A DNA stretch of 64,000 bases from assembly GCA_963783335.1 (NCBI GenBank), contig CAWAND010000010.1:124001-188000 (forward strand), given 5' to 3'. Within the stretch, counting starts at the first letter, position 1. Every line of letters begins with the position of its first letter. Positions 1-9,441 of the stretch are shown one piece after another. Below the pieces are notes generated by a model. The model did not search any database. It saw only the letters and a program-made list of their open reading frames with translations, and was not told the DNA's origin. The position numbers and the translations under genes are program-made. This DNA is from CAWAND01 sp963783335 (GTDB lineage Bacteria > Chloroflexota > Anaerolineae > Anaerolineales > E44-bin32).

Positions 1-2235
1 CACCCCATGCGGCGCACTGACGACGGGAGCTGGCAGACACAAGTAAGTCTGCCGGTGGGCACCCTGCTTGACTATCGCTACGCTCGGACGTCACCTGACT
101 CTGCATTCGAAGCCACTGTTGATGGCCGCCAGATTCGTTATCGGGTCGCCCTGATCCCGGGACCGATTGAGATCGACGACTTGGCGGCCACGTGGACGGA
201 CGCGCCCTATGCCGGCCAGTCCGGGCGAATCCTGGGCAAAATCACGGATTCGGCCACCGGCAACCCGCTGAGCCAGATCCGGGTAACCGCTGGCGGCCTA
301 ACCACATTCACCGATGGACAGGGAAAGTACAGGCTCGAGGGTCTGCCCCCCGGCTTGCACTCGCTGGTGGCTTCGGCTACGGATGGGAGCTTTCTGCCCA
401 GCTCGCAAGGCGCCGTCGTTGCCGCCGACAGCAGCACACCCGCCGATTTGTCTCTCCAGCCGGCCACGGCGGTTCGAGCCACATTTGAAGTCACCGTCCC
501 CGCCGACACAGCCCAGGGTACACCGATCCGGTTGGCGGGAAATCTGCGCCAATTCGGAGACGTCTTCAGCGAAATCCCCGGCGGTCTGGACCTCACCAGT
601 GCCCGCATGCCTACGCTGGTGCCAGTCGACGCCACCCACTATCTGCTTCTGGCCCAGGTGTACAGCGGGACCTACCTGGAGTACAAGTACACGCTGGGGG
701 ATGGATTGTGGAACGCCGAGCGCGACGCACAGGGCGCCTTCAAGGTGCGCCAACTGATCGTCCCCGACCAGGACTTCACGGTTCAGGACACGGTCCAAAG
801 CTGGCACGGTGGCGGTCGTTCAGCGGTCGCTTTTCAGGTGAGTGTTCCGTCTGACACGCCAGCCAGCGACGAGGTCACTATCCAGATCAATCCGTTCACC
901 TGGTTCGAACCACTCCCGATGTGGCGTTCAGGCGATCATCAGTGGTTGTTCGTGCTGGAAGGGCCGCTCGATTTCAGCGGACAAGTCGGCTACCGCTACT
1001 GCCGCAACTTCCAGTGTGGCGGCGCCGACGACGCTGAAACGCCCGGAAAGCAATCCACGGGCAGGCCGCTTGATCCTTCCAACACCCAGGGCACCATCGA
1101 CGATCAAGTCGCGGGTTGGCAGTGGCTGGGATCGTCATCGGCCGCGTCTGTGGCTGCGCCCGAAATCACCCCCCGAGCAGATTACAAGGTCGGAGTGGAC
1201 TTCGCACCCAACTACCAGCCGAATTGGACGGCCTTCCAAAACCAATCGGTGACCGATGTCAAAGCGATGGGAGCCAACAGCCTTACCCTCACCCCGACCT
1301 GGGTGCTCACGTCAAACAACCCGCTTCCCATCATGGGCTTCGACCCAGCTCACGGCCCATTTGACGATGATCTTCAGGCTTGGGCCGCCGAAGCCAAGCG
1401 CCAGGGGTTGGAGATTGCTCTTCGGCCGACCCTGATCGCACCCAACGCATCAACGGCCAGCTGGTGGTCGACCGCCAATCGCAATTCGGCCTGGTGGTCG
1501 GTCTGGTTCGAAAGCTACCGAAACTTCATCCTGACCTACGCCCGTCAGGCCCAGACCATGGGCGCAGACAGCCTGATCTTGGGCGGTCCGGAAGCCGCTC
1601 CCGCCCTGCCCGGCGGCCTCTTGCCCGACGGCTCACCTTCCGGCGCCCCGGGAGAGGCTGAGGCCAAATGGCGGTCACTGATCGATGACGTACGCGCTGT
1701 CTATTCGGGGAAGATCGCCTTCGAGATCGAAGACGGTGCGCAGCTCCAGGCCGCGCCCCCATTCATGGATGCCGTGGACGTCGCCCGTGTGTATTGGCAT
1801 GTCCCCCTAGCTGATTCGAACACCACGGACCTGGCCGGGATGCAGACCGCTGCCGCAGCCTCGCTCGACAGCCTGGTGGCGACCCCCGCGCTGGCGGGAA
1901 AACCGATCCAGCTCAGTGTGGAATACCTCTCGATCGACGGAGGTGCCACAGCCTGCGTCCCGAGGCCGGACGGGTCCTGCCGGTCCAGTTCGGAGTTCGA
2001 TTCTGGCGCCATAGTGGACCCTGATTTGAAGGTCGACCTTGGCGAGCAGGCCCAGGCGATGAACGCCGTCTTGATGGAAGCCACCCAACGGCCCGGCATT
2101 CAAGGTTTCACCGCCCGCCGCTACAATCCGGTGGTGGCCCTGCAAGACAAATCCGCTTCGGTACACGGGAAGCCCGCCAGCGACGTGTTATGGTACTGGT
2201 ATCAACGCCTCACAGGTCAATCGACGGGGAATTGA
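1..2235 (+). CDS. Exported multi-domain protein with CBM20-like modules and a glycosidase-like barrel (5' end outside window)
   Basis: The frame is open from the first base, so the gene starts upstream and about 744 residues are visible. In order there are: the end of a first starch-binding-like module (ends ATW near residue 62), a carboxypeptidase-regulatory-like beta domain (about 73-155, GKITDSATGNPL), two further CBM20-like modules each ending with a conserved Trp (VQSW near 265, VAGWQW near 375), and a C-terminal 350-residue region beginning DYKVGVDFAPNYQPNW. That last region reads like a glycoside-hydrolase TIM barrel (periodic strands and Trp-rich helices), with candidate acidic residues in IAFEIEDGAQ and LSVEYLSIDG. 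I cannot assign a GH family. Likely extracellular glucan or polysaccharide handling; the signal peptide is not visible. The next gene begins about 40 nt downstream. Confidence 0.75.
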   Translation, partial: HPMRRTDDGSWQTQVSLPVGTLLDYRYARTSPDSAFEATVDGRQIRYRVALIPGPIEIDDLAATWTDAPYAGQSGRILGKITDSATGNPLSQIRVTAGGLTTFTDGQGKYRLEGLPPGLHSLVASATDGSFLPSSQGAVVAADSSTPADLSLQPATAVRATFEVTVPADTAQGTPIRLAGNLRQFGDVFSEIPGGLDLTSARMPTLVPVDATHYLLLAQVYSGTYLEYKYTLGDGLWNAERDAQGAFKVRQLIVPDQDFTVQDTVQSWHGGGRSAVAFQVSVPSDTPASDEVTIQINPFTWFEPLPMWRSGDHQWLFVLEGPLDFSGQVGYRYCRNFQCGGADDAETPGKQSTGRPLDPSNTQGTIDDQVAGWQWLGSSSAASVAAPEITPRADYKVGVDFAPNYQPNWTAFQNQSVTDVKAMGANSLTLTPTWVLTSNNPLPIMGFDPAHGPFDDDLQAWAAEAKRQGLEIALRPTLIAPNASTASWWSTANRNSAWWSVWFESYRNFILTYARQAQTMGADSLILGGPEAAPALPGGLLPDGSPSGAPGEAEAKWRSLIDDVRAVYSGKIAFEIEDGAQLQAAPPFMDAVDVARVYWHVPLADSNTTDLAGMQTAAAASLDSLVATPALAGKPIQLSVEYLSIDGGATACVPRPDGSCRSSSEFDSGAIVDPDLKVDLGEQAQAMNAVLMEATQRPGIQGFTARRYNPVVALQDKSASVHGKPASDVLWYWYQRLTGQSTGN

Positions 2236-2274
2236 CCAGCCCGCCTCACAAAGCGCATGAGTCTGGGAGGACGC

Positions 2275-4233
2275 GTGGGATTGGATGATGCCGGTCTTGA
2301 AGGGTCGTTCGTCTGGGAGCCCACGCCTGAAATCATCGAGCGCGCCAACGTAACCCATTTCATGCGCCAGAACGACATCCCTGACTTCGAGACGCTCATC
2401 GAGCGCGCCGGCAGCGATGTCGGCTGGTTCACCGACGCGCTGCTCCGCTTCCTCGACATCCGTTTTCGCAAACCCTACGACAAGATCCTCGATCTCAGCC
2501 AAGGGATCGCCTGGCCGAAATGGTGCGTCGGTGGCGAGATGAACATCGTCGACAACTGCCTGGACAAACGCATCGGCACACCCTTCGAACACGAGACGGC
2601 ATTGATTTGGGAAAGCGAAGAGGGGGCTTCACGCAGCATGACCTATGCCGAGCTGACCCGCCAGGTCAATCGCGCCGCCAATGCCTTCAGGGGGCTTGGC
2701 TTGGGCCACGGCGACGCCGTCGGCTTGTACATGCCGCTGACGCCAGAAGAGGTGATCGCCTGCCTGGCGGTGGTCAAGATCGGCGGGATCATTCTGCCGC
2801 TGTTCTCCGGCTATGGTTCAGGCGCCGTCGCCAGTCGGCTGGCTGATGGCAACGCCAAAGCGCTGGTCACAGCCGATGGTGCCATGCGGCGGGGCCGGGT
2901 GGTCCCCATGAAACCTCAGGCCGACGAGGCCGCCGCCCAAGTACCTGGCCTGCAGCACATGCTCGTTGTACAGCGGGCCGGCAATTCCGTCGTGATGCAG
3001 CCCGGACGAGACCACTGGTGGCACGAACTGATCCCGGCCCAGTCCGACCAGGCCGAAACCGAACCCACCGGGGCCGATGACCCGCTGATGATCATCTACA
3101 CCTCCGGCACCACCGGCCGGCCCAAAGGCGCCGTGCATACACACTGTGGCTTCCCCATCAAAGCCACCCAGGACATGGCCTTCGGGATGGATGTCCATCC
3201 CGGCGACAGGATCTTCTGGATGACCGATATGGGCTGGATGATGGGCCCCTGGCTGATCTTCGGCACGTTGTTGTTGGGCGCCACCATGTTCCTATTCGAC
3301 GGTGCCCCCGACTATCCGGGACCGGACCGGGTATGGGAAATGATCGAACGCCACGCCATTACCCAGCTTGGCCTTTCTCCGACCTTCATCCGCGCCCTCA
3401 TCCCCGAAGGCAAAGAACCGGTCCTGTCTCACGACCTGTCCAGTCTTCGAACCATCGGCTCCACCGGTGAGACCTGGAACCCCGATCCCTGGATGTGGCT
3501 CTTCGAGGTGGTCGGGAAACGACAGCTTCCGATCATCAACTATTCTGGAGGAACGGAGCTTTCGGGTGGAATCATCATGGGCAACCCCACGCGACCCATT
3601 AAGCCTTGCGCGCTCTCGGCCGTTTGCCCTGGGATGGCGGCGGACGTTTTCGACGAGGACGGCCATTCGGTGATCGGCCAGGTCGGCGAACTGGTGATCA
3701 AGGCCCCCTGGATTGGCATTACCCGCGGCTTCTGGAGAGACCCCGAACGCTATCTGGCGGCATACTGGTCGAAGTTCCCGAACACTTGGGTTCACGGCGA
3801 CTGGGCCATGGTCGACGAGGATGGGCAGTGGTATATCCTGGGCCGCTCCGACGACACATTGATGATCGCTGGCAAGCGCCTCGGCCCGGCCGAAGTGGAA
3901 TCGATCCTGCTCTCTCACCCTCATGTCGTCTCGGCGGCGGCCATCGGCGTCCCAGATCCGATCAAGGGGAGCGTGGTGGTGTGCTTCTGCGTGCTGCATG
4001 GCGAAGGCGATCCCGAACGAGTACGCGCCGAGCTGACAGATCGTATGATCAAGGACCTGGGCAAGCCGCTGGCACCCAAGGCGATCCTTTTCGTCCCCGA
4101 CCTGCCGCGCACTCGCAACGCCAAGCTGATGCGGCGCATGCTGCGCTCCGCCTACCTCGGCGAAGATCCGGGCGACACATCGGCCCTCGTCAACCCAGAG
4201 TCACTCGAGGCCATCCGAGAAGCTGCGTCCTAA
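2275..4233 (+). CDS. AMP-forming acyl-CoA (acetyl/propionyl-type) synthetase
   Basis: ANL-superfamily ligase: carboxylate + ATP + CoA gives acyl-CoA + AMP + PPi. The P-loop signature YTSGTTGRPKGAVHTH lies near residue 283. The A5-like motif is INYSGGTELSGG, the A7 motif WVHGDWAMVDEDG, the A8 hinge GRSDDTLMIAGKRLGPAEVE, and the catalytic lysine region PRTRNAKLMRR lies near the C terminus. Its 650-residue length and long N-terminal cap (WPKWCVGGEMNIVDNCLD) fit the acetyl-CoA synthetase branch. I chose GTG 2275 because GGGAGG (2265-2270) precedes it; an in-frame ATG at 2257 lacks a ribosome-binding site. The substrate cannot be fixed; the downstream acyl-CoA dehydrogenase suggests short- or branched-chain acids. 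Confidence 0.92.
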   Translation: MGLDDAGLEGSFVWEPTPEIIERANVTHFMRQNDIPDFETLIERAGSDVGWFTDALLRFLDIRFRKPYDKILDLSQGIAWPKWCVGGEMNIVDNCLDKRIGTPFEHETALIWESEEGASRSMTYAELTRQVNRAANAFRGLGLGHGDAVGLYMPLTPEEVIACLAVVKIGGIILPLFSGYGSGAVASRLADGNAKALVTADGAMRRGRVVPMKPQADEAAAQVPGLQHMLVVQRAGNSVVMQPGRDHWWHELIPAQSDQAETEPTGADDPLMIIYTSGTTGRPKGAVHTHCGFPIKATQDMAFGMDVHPGDRIFWMTDMGWMMGPWLIFGTLLLGATMFLFDGAPDYPGPDRVWEMIERHAITQLGLSPTFIRALIPEGKEPVLSHDLSSLRTIGSTGETWNPDPWMWLFEVVGKRQLPIINYSGGTELSGGIIMGNPTRPIKPCALSAVCPGMAADVFDEDGHSVIGQVGELVIKAPWIGITRGFWRDPERYLAAYWSKFPNTWVHGDWAMVDEDGQWYILGRSDDTLMIAGKRLGPAEVESILLSHPHVVSAAAIGVPDPIKGSVVVCFCVLHGEGDPERVRAELTDRMIKDLGKPLAPKAILFVPDLPRTRNAKLMRRMLRSAYLGEDPGDTSALVNPESLEAIREAAS

Positions 4234-4242
4234 GATTCGCTA

Positions 4243-4258
4243 TGTGAATTCCTTCACA
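4243..4258. promoter_or_regulatory. CRP/FNR-family-like palindrome TGTGA-N6-TCACA
   Basis: TGTGAATTCCTTCACA is an exact match to the CRP consensus half-sites with 6-bp spacing. It lies in the 77-nt gap upstream of the acyl-CoA dehydrogenase, 53-68 nt before its ATG. A binding role is inferred from the sequence only. Confidence 0.5.
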
Positions 4259-4310
4259 ATCGCCCCTGAGAGCATGGTCCCCGGAATTCAAGGGACCCAC
4301 CGAGGCCAAC

Positions 4311-5462
4311 ATGGATTTCTCACTAAACGACGAACAACGCCTCTGGCAGCAATCCGTCCACGATTTCTGTGAAAAGGAAATACGACCCCACGCTGCCGAA
4401 CTTGACCTTGAGGCCCGATTCCGCCAGGAAGCCATTCCGGCTATGGCGGCGCTGGGCTTGCTTGCGCTCAATATCGATGAATCCTACGGTGGCACAGGCA
4501 TTGACGCCCTGAGCGCCGCGCTGGCGCTGGAGGAATTGGGCTGGGCCTGTGCAGGCACCGCGCTTTCCGTGGCGGCGCACAACGGCCTGTGCTGCGCCAC
4601 CATCAGTGCCTTCGGATCCGAGGCTCAGAAACACCGCTGGCTGCCAGGTCTGGCGACGGGCGAAGATGGGCTTGGTGCCCTGGCTCTAACCGAACCAGGG
4701 GCCGGGTCGGACCTCAGCGGGGGCATTACCACGCGCGCCACACCCGACAAAGACGGCTGGGTGATTTCCGGATCCAAGGCATGGATCACCAACGCCAGCT
4801 TGGCGCCCCTGTTCGTCGTCTTGTGCCGTACTGACCAGGGCCAGGACGCGTATGCTTTGAGCATGATCGTTGTGCCGGCCGACGCGGAGGGGGTACACAT
4901 TCACCCCCCTGAGAAGAAAATGGGGATGCGCGCCTCACCGACCCACGCGATCGGGTTCGATCACGTGCGTGTGCCGGCCGATAACCTGTTGGGAGTTCAA
5001 GGGAAGGGACTCCAGCAAACCCTGAGGATTTTGGATGGCGGCCGCGTGGGAATTGGCGCATTGTCCCTTGGCTTGGCCCGCGCTGCGCTCGAGGAGGCCG
5101 TCCGCTATGCCGGTGAGCGGCAGACCTTCGGCCGGCAGTTGAAACATCATCAGGCGATCCAGTTCATGCTCGCCGACGCGGAGACCAGGCTCGAGGCGTC
5201 CCGCTGGCTGGTCTATCGCTCAGCCTGGCTGAAGGAGCAGGGGCTGCCCTTCACACGCGAAGCCGCCATGGCCAAGCTCACGGCCAGTGAGACGGCGGAA
5301 AGCGTATGTCGGGATGCCATTCAGATTCTGGGCGGCTACGGATACAGCCGCGAGGTCCCCGTCGAACGTTTCTATCGGGATGCCCGCTTGTTGACCATCG
5401 GGGAGGGGACCAGCGAGGTGCAGCGGATGGTCATCGCCAAACGTCTCCTGGGGCTGGAATAA
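4311..5462 (+). CDS. Acyl-CoA dehydrogenase
   Basis: Flavin (FAD) acyl-CoA dehydrogenase of 383 residues, the usual family length, forming trans-2-enoyl-CoA and passing electrons to ETF. The N-terminal helical domain begins MDFSLNDEQRLWQQSV. The middle beta domain carries LALTEPGAGSDLSG and ISGSKAWITNA. The C-terminal domain has GRQLKHHQAIQFMLAD, ILGGYGYSREVPVERFYRD and the IGEGTSEVQRMV segment, whose Glu is at the usual catalytic-base position. The CRP-like site upstream suggests catabolite-type control (inference). It follows the acyl-CoA synthetase by 77 nt and converges on the selenoprotein gene with an 18-nt gap. Chain-length specificity is not determinable. Confidence 0.95.
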   Translation: MDFSLNDEQRLWQQSVHDFCEKEIRPHAAELDLEARFRQEAIPAMAALGLLALNIDESYGGTGIDALSAALALEELGWACAGTALSVAAHNGLCCATISAFGSEAQKHRWLPGLATGEDGLGALALTEPGAGSDLSGGITTRATPDKDGWVISGSKAWITNASLAPLFVVLCRTDQGQDAYALSMIVVPADAEGVHIHPPEKKMGMRASPTHAIGFDHVRVPADNLLGVQGKGLQQTLRILDGGRVGIGALSLGLARAALEEAVRYAGERQTFGRQLKHHQAIQFMLADAETRLEASRWLVYRSAWLKEQGLPFTREAAMAKLTASETAESVCRDAIQILGGYGYSREVPVERFYRDARLLTIGEGTSEVQRMVIAKRLLGLE

Positions 5463-5480
5463 GAGCCGACCGACAACCCC

Positions 5481-6026
5481 CTACTGAACGGCGGCCGTAA
5501 AGGCTGATGTGAGCTGGTCCTCTGTCACATAGCCAACCCACTGCTGGATGATGTTTCCATCGGCGTCCAACAGAAACAGATGCGGCTGGTATTGATAGCC
5601 CAGCGCCCGCTTGAAGTCTTGGGTCTGGGGGTCATCGATATCCAGATAGGCGAAGTGAATTTGGTCTTTCCAGTCTCGCTCGAGCCCGTGCACGACGGGC
5701 GCCAATGCCTGGCAGGTCGGTCACCAGAAGGCGAAGAATTCAACCAGCGTGGGTTGATCGCCGCTGGCGAGTTTCACATTCTGGGGGTTGGTCGCGTGCA
5801 GACGGGGGTTGATGGTTATCGTGGGTCGTGGCTCAGCTGCGGTCTGGTTACCGTCAGAACCAGGCGTGGCCGTGGAAGCCTCCATCATTGGCGTCCCAGT
5901 GGGAGCCATGGCAGCCGGCTGGCTGGCCAGCGGGACTGGGGTCGACGGGCTCGGCGGCGGGGCGCCGGCGCAGGCTGCGACCACCAGGGCCAAGAAAGCC
6001 CCCATCGCCAGGCTGGGAAACTTCAT
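5481..6026 (-). CDS. Thioredoxin-like lipoprotein with in-frame TGA at the first CXXC cysteine (predicted selenoprotein)
   Basis: Read through one TGA, this frame gives a 181-residue protein. Residues 1-20 are a lipoprotein signal (LVVAAC lipobox, Cys19), then a Pro/Thr/Ala-rich tether to about 75. The thioredoxin fold follows: PTLVEFFAFW, then TGA at residue 102 (5723-5721), then PTCQALAPVV, YLDIDDPQTQ, YQYQPHLFLLDADG and the C-terminal WVGYVTEDQLTSAF. A cysteine codon is expected exactly at the TGA (WCxxC), so the motif becomes U-P-T-C. Coding continues in the same frame for 79 codons, with the cis-Pro region (QPHLF) intact. The ATG has GAGGAG eight bases upstream. Role: membrane-anchored extracytoplasmic thiol-disulfide exchange. 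Alternatives are a nonsense mutation or a sequencing substitution; the SECIS-like hairpin argues against these. Confidence 0.8.
5684..5723 (-). other. UGA codon and candidate bacterial SECIS hairpin
   Basis: Minus strand: TGA at 5723-5721, then 20 nt, then a 6-bp stem GCCCGT/ACGGGC (5700-5695 with 5689-5684) closed by the 5-nt loop CGTGC (5694-5690). The loop G is 28 nt after the UGA. Published bacterial SECIS models require a short apical loop with a G in its first two positions, roughly 16-37 nt from the UGA; this fits. Confidence 0.6.
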
Positions 6027-6203
6027 GCTTGTCGCTCCTCAAGTAAGGCGGTCTCGCCCCATTCCTAGACAACTTGTCATCATGCTAAGGAGCAAATCTT
6101 ACCAGCAGCTTAACACCGCCTTGTCCGCCAGCATGCGGGCTGCCAGGCGGCGCCGGGGGGCATAGTATACTCACGTCCAGATCCGCCCGTTTCCGAGGTG
6201 CCC

Positions 6204-7093
6204 ATGCCAAACCAGCTTGTCGAGTGCATCCCGAATTTCTCCGAAGGCCGCCGGCAGGAAGTTGTGGATGCCATCCATCATGCTATCCAGGCGGTCCCCA
6301 ACATCCACGTCCTCGATCAGCACAGCGACCATGACCACAACCGCACCGTGATCACCTTTGTTGGTCCCGCCAAGGCCGTAGCTGACGCCGCCTTCGCTGG
6401 AATGGCCAAAGCCGCAGAGTTGATCGATCTGGACCATCATCAAGGGGAACACCCTCGCATCGGCGCCACCGACGTGGTCCCTTTCGTGCCCATCAGCGGG
6501 ATCACGCAGGATGACTGCATCGCGCTCGGCGCGCAGCGTGGCCGAGCGGGCAGCCGATGAGCTCGGCCTTCCAATCTATCTGTATGAGGCGGCCGCCACG
6601 CGCCCCGATCGTGTCAACCTGGAGAACATCCGCCGCGGCGAGTACGAAGGATTAATAGATGCCATCCAGACCGATGCCGAGCGCGCCCCAGATTTCGGCC
6701 CGGCCGAGCTGGGGCCCGCCGGAGCCACCGTCATCGGCGTTCGGGCTCCGTTGATCGCATACAACGTCTACCTGAGCACCGAAGACGTCGGAATAGCCAA
6801 AAAGATCGCCAGGGCCATCCGCCATTCGTCGGGCGGTCTGCGTTTCGTCAAGTCGATTGGCCTTCTGGTGGACGGGCGCGCCCAGGTGTCGATGAATCTG
6901 ACCGATTTCACCAAGACCCCGATCGCCCGCGTGGTCGAGACCATCCGGCGCGAGGCAGAGCGCTACGGGGTCGGCATTCACCACTCCGAGCTGGTCGGCC
7001 TGGCGCCGCAGGCGTCGTTGATCGATGCCGCCCGCTGGTACCTCCAGATGGATCAATTTGAGCCGGATCAGATCCTGGAGACGCGGCTCTTCG
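6204..7093 (+). CDS. Glutamate formimidoyltransferase (formiminotransferase part of FTCD), frameshifted
   Basis: Transfers the formimino group of N-formimino-L-glutamate to tetrahydrofolate in histidine degradation. The N-terminal domain begins NQLVECIPNFSEGRR and has DQHSDHDHNRTVITFVG and GEHPRIGATDVVPFVP. The frame breaks at about 6528: the first frame gives DDCIALG and the next resumes with ARSVAERAADELGLPIYLY. One extra G in CTCGGCGCG explains the break. The second domain (GVRAPLIAYNVYLSTEDV, GIHHSELVGLAPQASL) is intact and ends LQMDQFEPDQILETRLF. ATG 6204 has GAGG five bases upstream. I read this with the following cyclodeaminase as one bifunctional FTCD interrupted by two single-base shifts, more likely sequence error than decay. 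Two separate genes remain possible. Confidence 0.82.
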
Positions 7094-7729
7094 ATGCGCG
7101 AGGAGGCCGGCGACTCCTCAGAGACCTTCCTCGATCGGCTGGCTTCCGGCAATCCCACGCCCGGGGGCGGTTCGGCGGCTGCCCACGTCGGAGCGACGGC
7201 GGCAGCGCTGGTGGCGATGGTCGGGCGGGTGACGGCCGGGAAGAAAAAGTACGCCGAGGTCGAAGAACGAATGAAGCAGGTTGTCGAGCGGGCCGAAGCG
7301 CTCCGCGCCGACCTGAGTCTGGCGGTCGAACGCGATGCGGCCGCCTTCGACGCTTTCATGGCGGCCCTGAAGCTGCCCAAAGGGACCGAAGAAGAGAAAG
7401 CCTCCCGGGCGGCCGCCATCGAGACCGCCACCCACGGCGCGGCATCCGTACCTTTGGATGTGGCCCGTATGGCCATTGAAGTGCTCAAGTTGGCGGCCGA
7501 AATGGCTGAGACAGGCAACACCAACGCCGCCAGCGACGCCGGAGCCGGGGCCGCCATGGCCACCGCTGCCTTTGAAGCCGCCGGACTCAATGTGCGTATC
7601 AACGCCCTGGGCGCCAAGGACCAGTCGGCTGTAACTATGTGGCTAAATGATCTCGAAGGGTTGGAAACGGAGCAGGCCGAACTCAACCAGCGTGTGCAAG
7701 CCGCCCTGAAGAAACGAGCTGGCCTCTAA
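7094..7729 (+). CDS. Formimidoyltetrahydrofolate cyclodeaminase (FTCD C-terminal domain)
   Basis: Converts 5-formimino-THF to 5,10-methenyl-THF and ammonia. The hallmark segment is FLDRLASGNPTPGGGSAAAH, followed by helical repeats and TGNTNAASDAGAGAAMATAA, typical of the cyclodeaminase/cyclohydrolase fold. As a stand-alone gene it would start at ATG 7094. However, the transferase frame runs on without a stop to 7479, and a single missing base near 7096 would fuse the two domains, so the native protein is probably one FTCD polypeptide. It converges on the CapA-like gene, leaving 14 nt between stops. Confidence 0.85.
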   Translation: MREEAGDSSETFLDRLASGNPTPGGGSAAAHVGATAAALVAMVGRVTAGKKKYAEVEERMKQVVERAEALRADLSLAVERDAAAFDAFMAALKLPKGTEEEKASRAAAIETATHGAASVPLDVARMAIEVLKLAAEMAETGNTNAASDAGAGAAMATAAFEAAGLNVRINALGAKDQSAVTMWLNDLEGLETEQAELNQRVQAALKKRAGL

Positions 7730-7743
7730 AAAGAGCCCCCAGC

Positions 7744-9385
7744 CTACCAGCCGCTGGCTTTGAAAAGGGTCGACAACATGTCGGCCCTTTCGTCTTGCGT
7801 CATCGGCCGTGGTTGGGCGTAGTCCTCCAACTCAGCCGTGAACAACTGGGTGCTGATGTATCGGCCTTGATAGAACACGTGCCGGTCGATGAACTCCTTG
7901 CGTGTATCGTCGGACCACATCTGATCGAAGAACAGGTTCCCCAGCCCATAGTGAATCATGCTGCCGTTGTAGAACTCGAAGCCCATCGGCTGGTGCGCCT
8001 GGCTGCCGCTGACGATCACCGCCCCGGCATCAGCCGGCTCATGAAATCCTTCAACCTGCCTGGGCAGAGGCGAATCACGATAGGCCTCCTCCCACTGAAA
8101 CGTGAAGATCACCTGATAACCTTGCGCTCGAAGATCACGGATCTTCGCCGTCAGGGCGGGCATATCACACGGCAGTGAGCCGGGACTGGAGTCGGTCGCC
8201 CAGTCATAAGACGGCCCGGCGGGATTGCATCCCAGGAATGCGATCTTGTTGCCGTGGACTTCGAACAGCGCCGGCTCCTGCGCGTCGGTCAGATTCCGCC
8301 CTCCCCCGAAGTACTGCCAGCCCTTTTGATCGTACTGATCCAGTGTGTACAGCATCGGATTGGTGCCGTAATCCAACTCATGATTGCCGGTCAGCTCGAT
8401 CACATCCACCCCAATGGCATCCAGCAGCGCCATCTGTTTGGGTTGGGTGCAGAAGCGCATGATGGCACGCGAGGGGTCCCCAGGCGGGCAATCCGGGCTG
8501 AACGACACTTCGTTGCTTACATGCGTGATGTCGGCATCCCGGAGCCAATCCCCGATCAGATCCGCTGGCCAAGTCGGCGTGTGCAGATCCATCTGCCAGG
8601 CGGTGGCCCGAGTGAGCGCCGTCACGCCGCTGACGACGACCGTCGCCAGCTGGTTGGGGTCTCGATTTGAACTCGGGAACTGAGACCGACGCATTGGCGG
8701 CGGCGACCAGGTCGGGGGCGCCGGCCCAACCCAGGCTAACCGTGAGCGGATACACAGCGGGGTCGAACTGGCTGTCGAGGGGTGAGATACCATCTACGGA
8801 CAGGACCTTCCAGCGAGGTTCGAGCGCTTCAAATGGCACAATGGCCAGTGACGGCCGGCTCGCCCAAGCCCGATCCATTAGTTCGGCTGGGGCCAGAATT
8901 TGGACGCCGTTGGCGGGCCCAAGACTTGGCTCAAGGGCGTCCACGGTCGCCTGGCTGGCGAAGACCAATTCCCCGCCCTGCCCCGACCATGCCGACTTGA
9001 GCTCATCCAAGGTCAAGCCGTCGCTGACCGTGGGGAAAGGCGCCACCAGGGCGAAGACCCACTGAGAGACCGGTGCGTCGGCGTGCGGTCCAAAGCTAAG
9101 GTCGGCCCCCTCGGCGGAGCTTGAGAATGCCACCGGCCGGCCAGCCAGATGGGCTAGTTGGGAGATGGGTTGCTTGAGATCGGCCGGAGCAGATGGCGCC
9201 ACCCACACCCGAACGGGTTGATAGGTGGCCGTCGGCGTGACGCTCTGGAATGGCGTGGGCGTGATGGTCGAGGGGATGGGTGTCGGCAGCTCAGCTGCCC
9301 CACCTGACAGTCCACATCCCCCGGCAGCCAGTGCCGCGATCGGGAGCAGGATTTTGAGGCGGAGGGACAAGGTAGCCTGGGGCAT
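7744..9385 (-). CDS. CapA-family metallophosphatase-like lipoprotein with N-terminal binding-protein-like domain, frameshifted
   Basis: The first 25 residues are a lipoprotein signal (ALAAGGC lipobox), followed by a TPIPSTITPTPF tether. About 90-240 looks like a periplasmic substrate-binding-like domain (DLSFGPHADAPVSQWVFALV, LAIVPFEALEPRWKVLSVDG). The C-terminal region is a CapA/YwtB-like calcineurin-fold domain: VSNEVSFS, IELTGNHELDYG with the conserved NHxxD-like motif, SGSQAHQPMGFEF and IHYGLGNLFFDQM. The frame breaks near 8665-8668: PEFKSR in one frame and NRDPNQLATVVVSG in the next, explained by one extra A. ATG 9385 is preceded by GATAAT 12 nt upstream, so the mRNA may be near-leaderless; a GTG at 9415 lies upstream of that box. 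CapA proteins act in poly-gamma-glutamate synthesis in Bacillus; here the role is unknown. Confidence 0.8.
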
Positions 9386-9441
9386 AGACAAGGCCGAATT
9401 ATCCCACCACGCCACGGCCGCGACAAGGGATGGGTCCGAGG

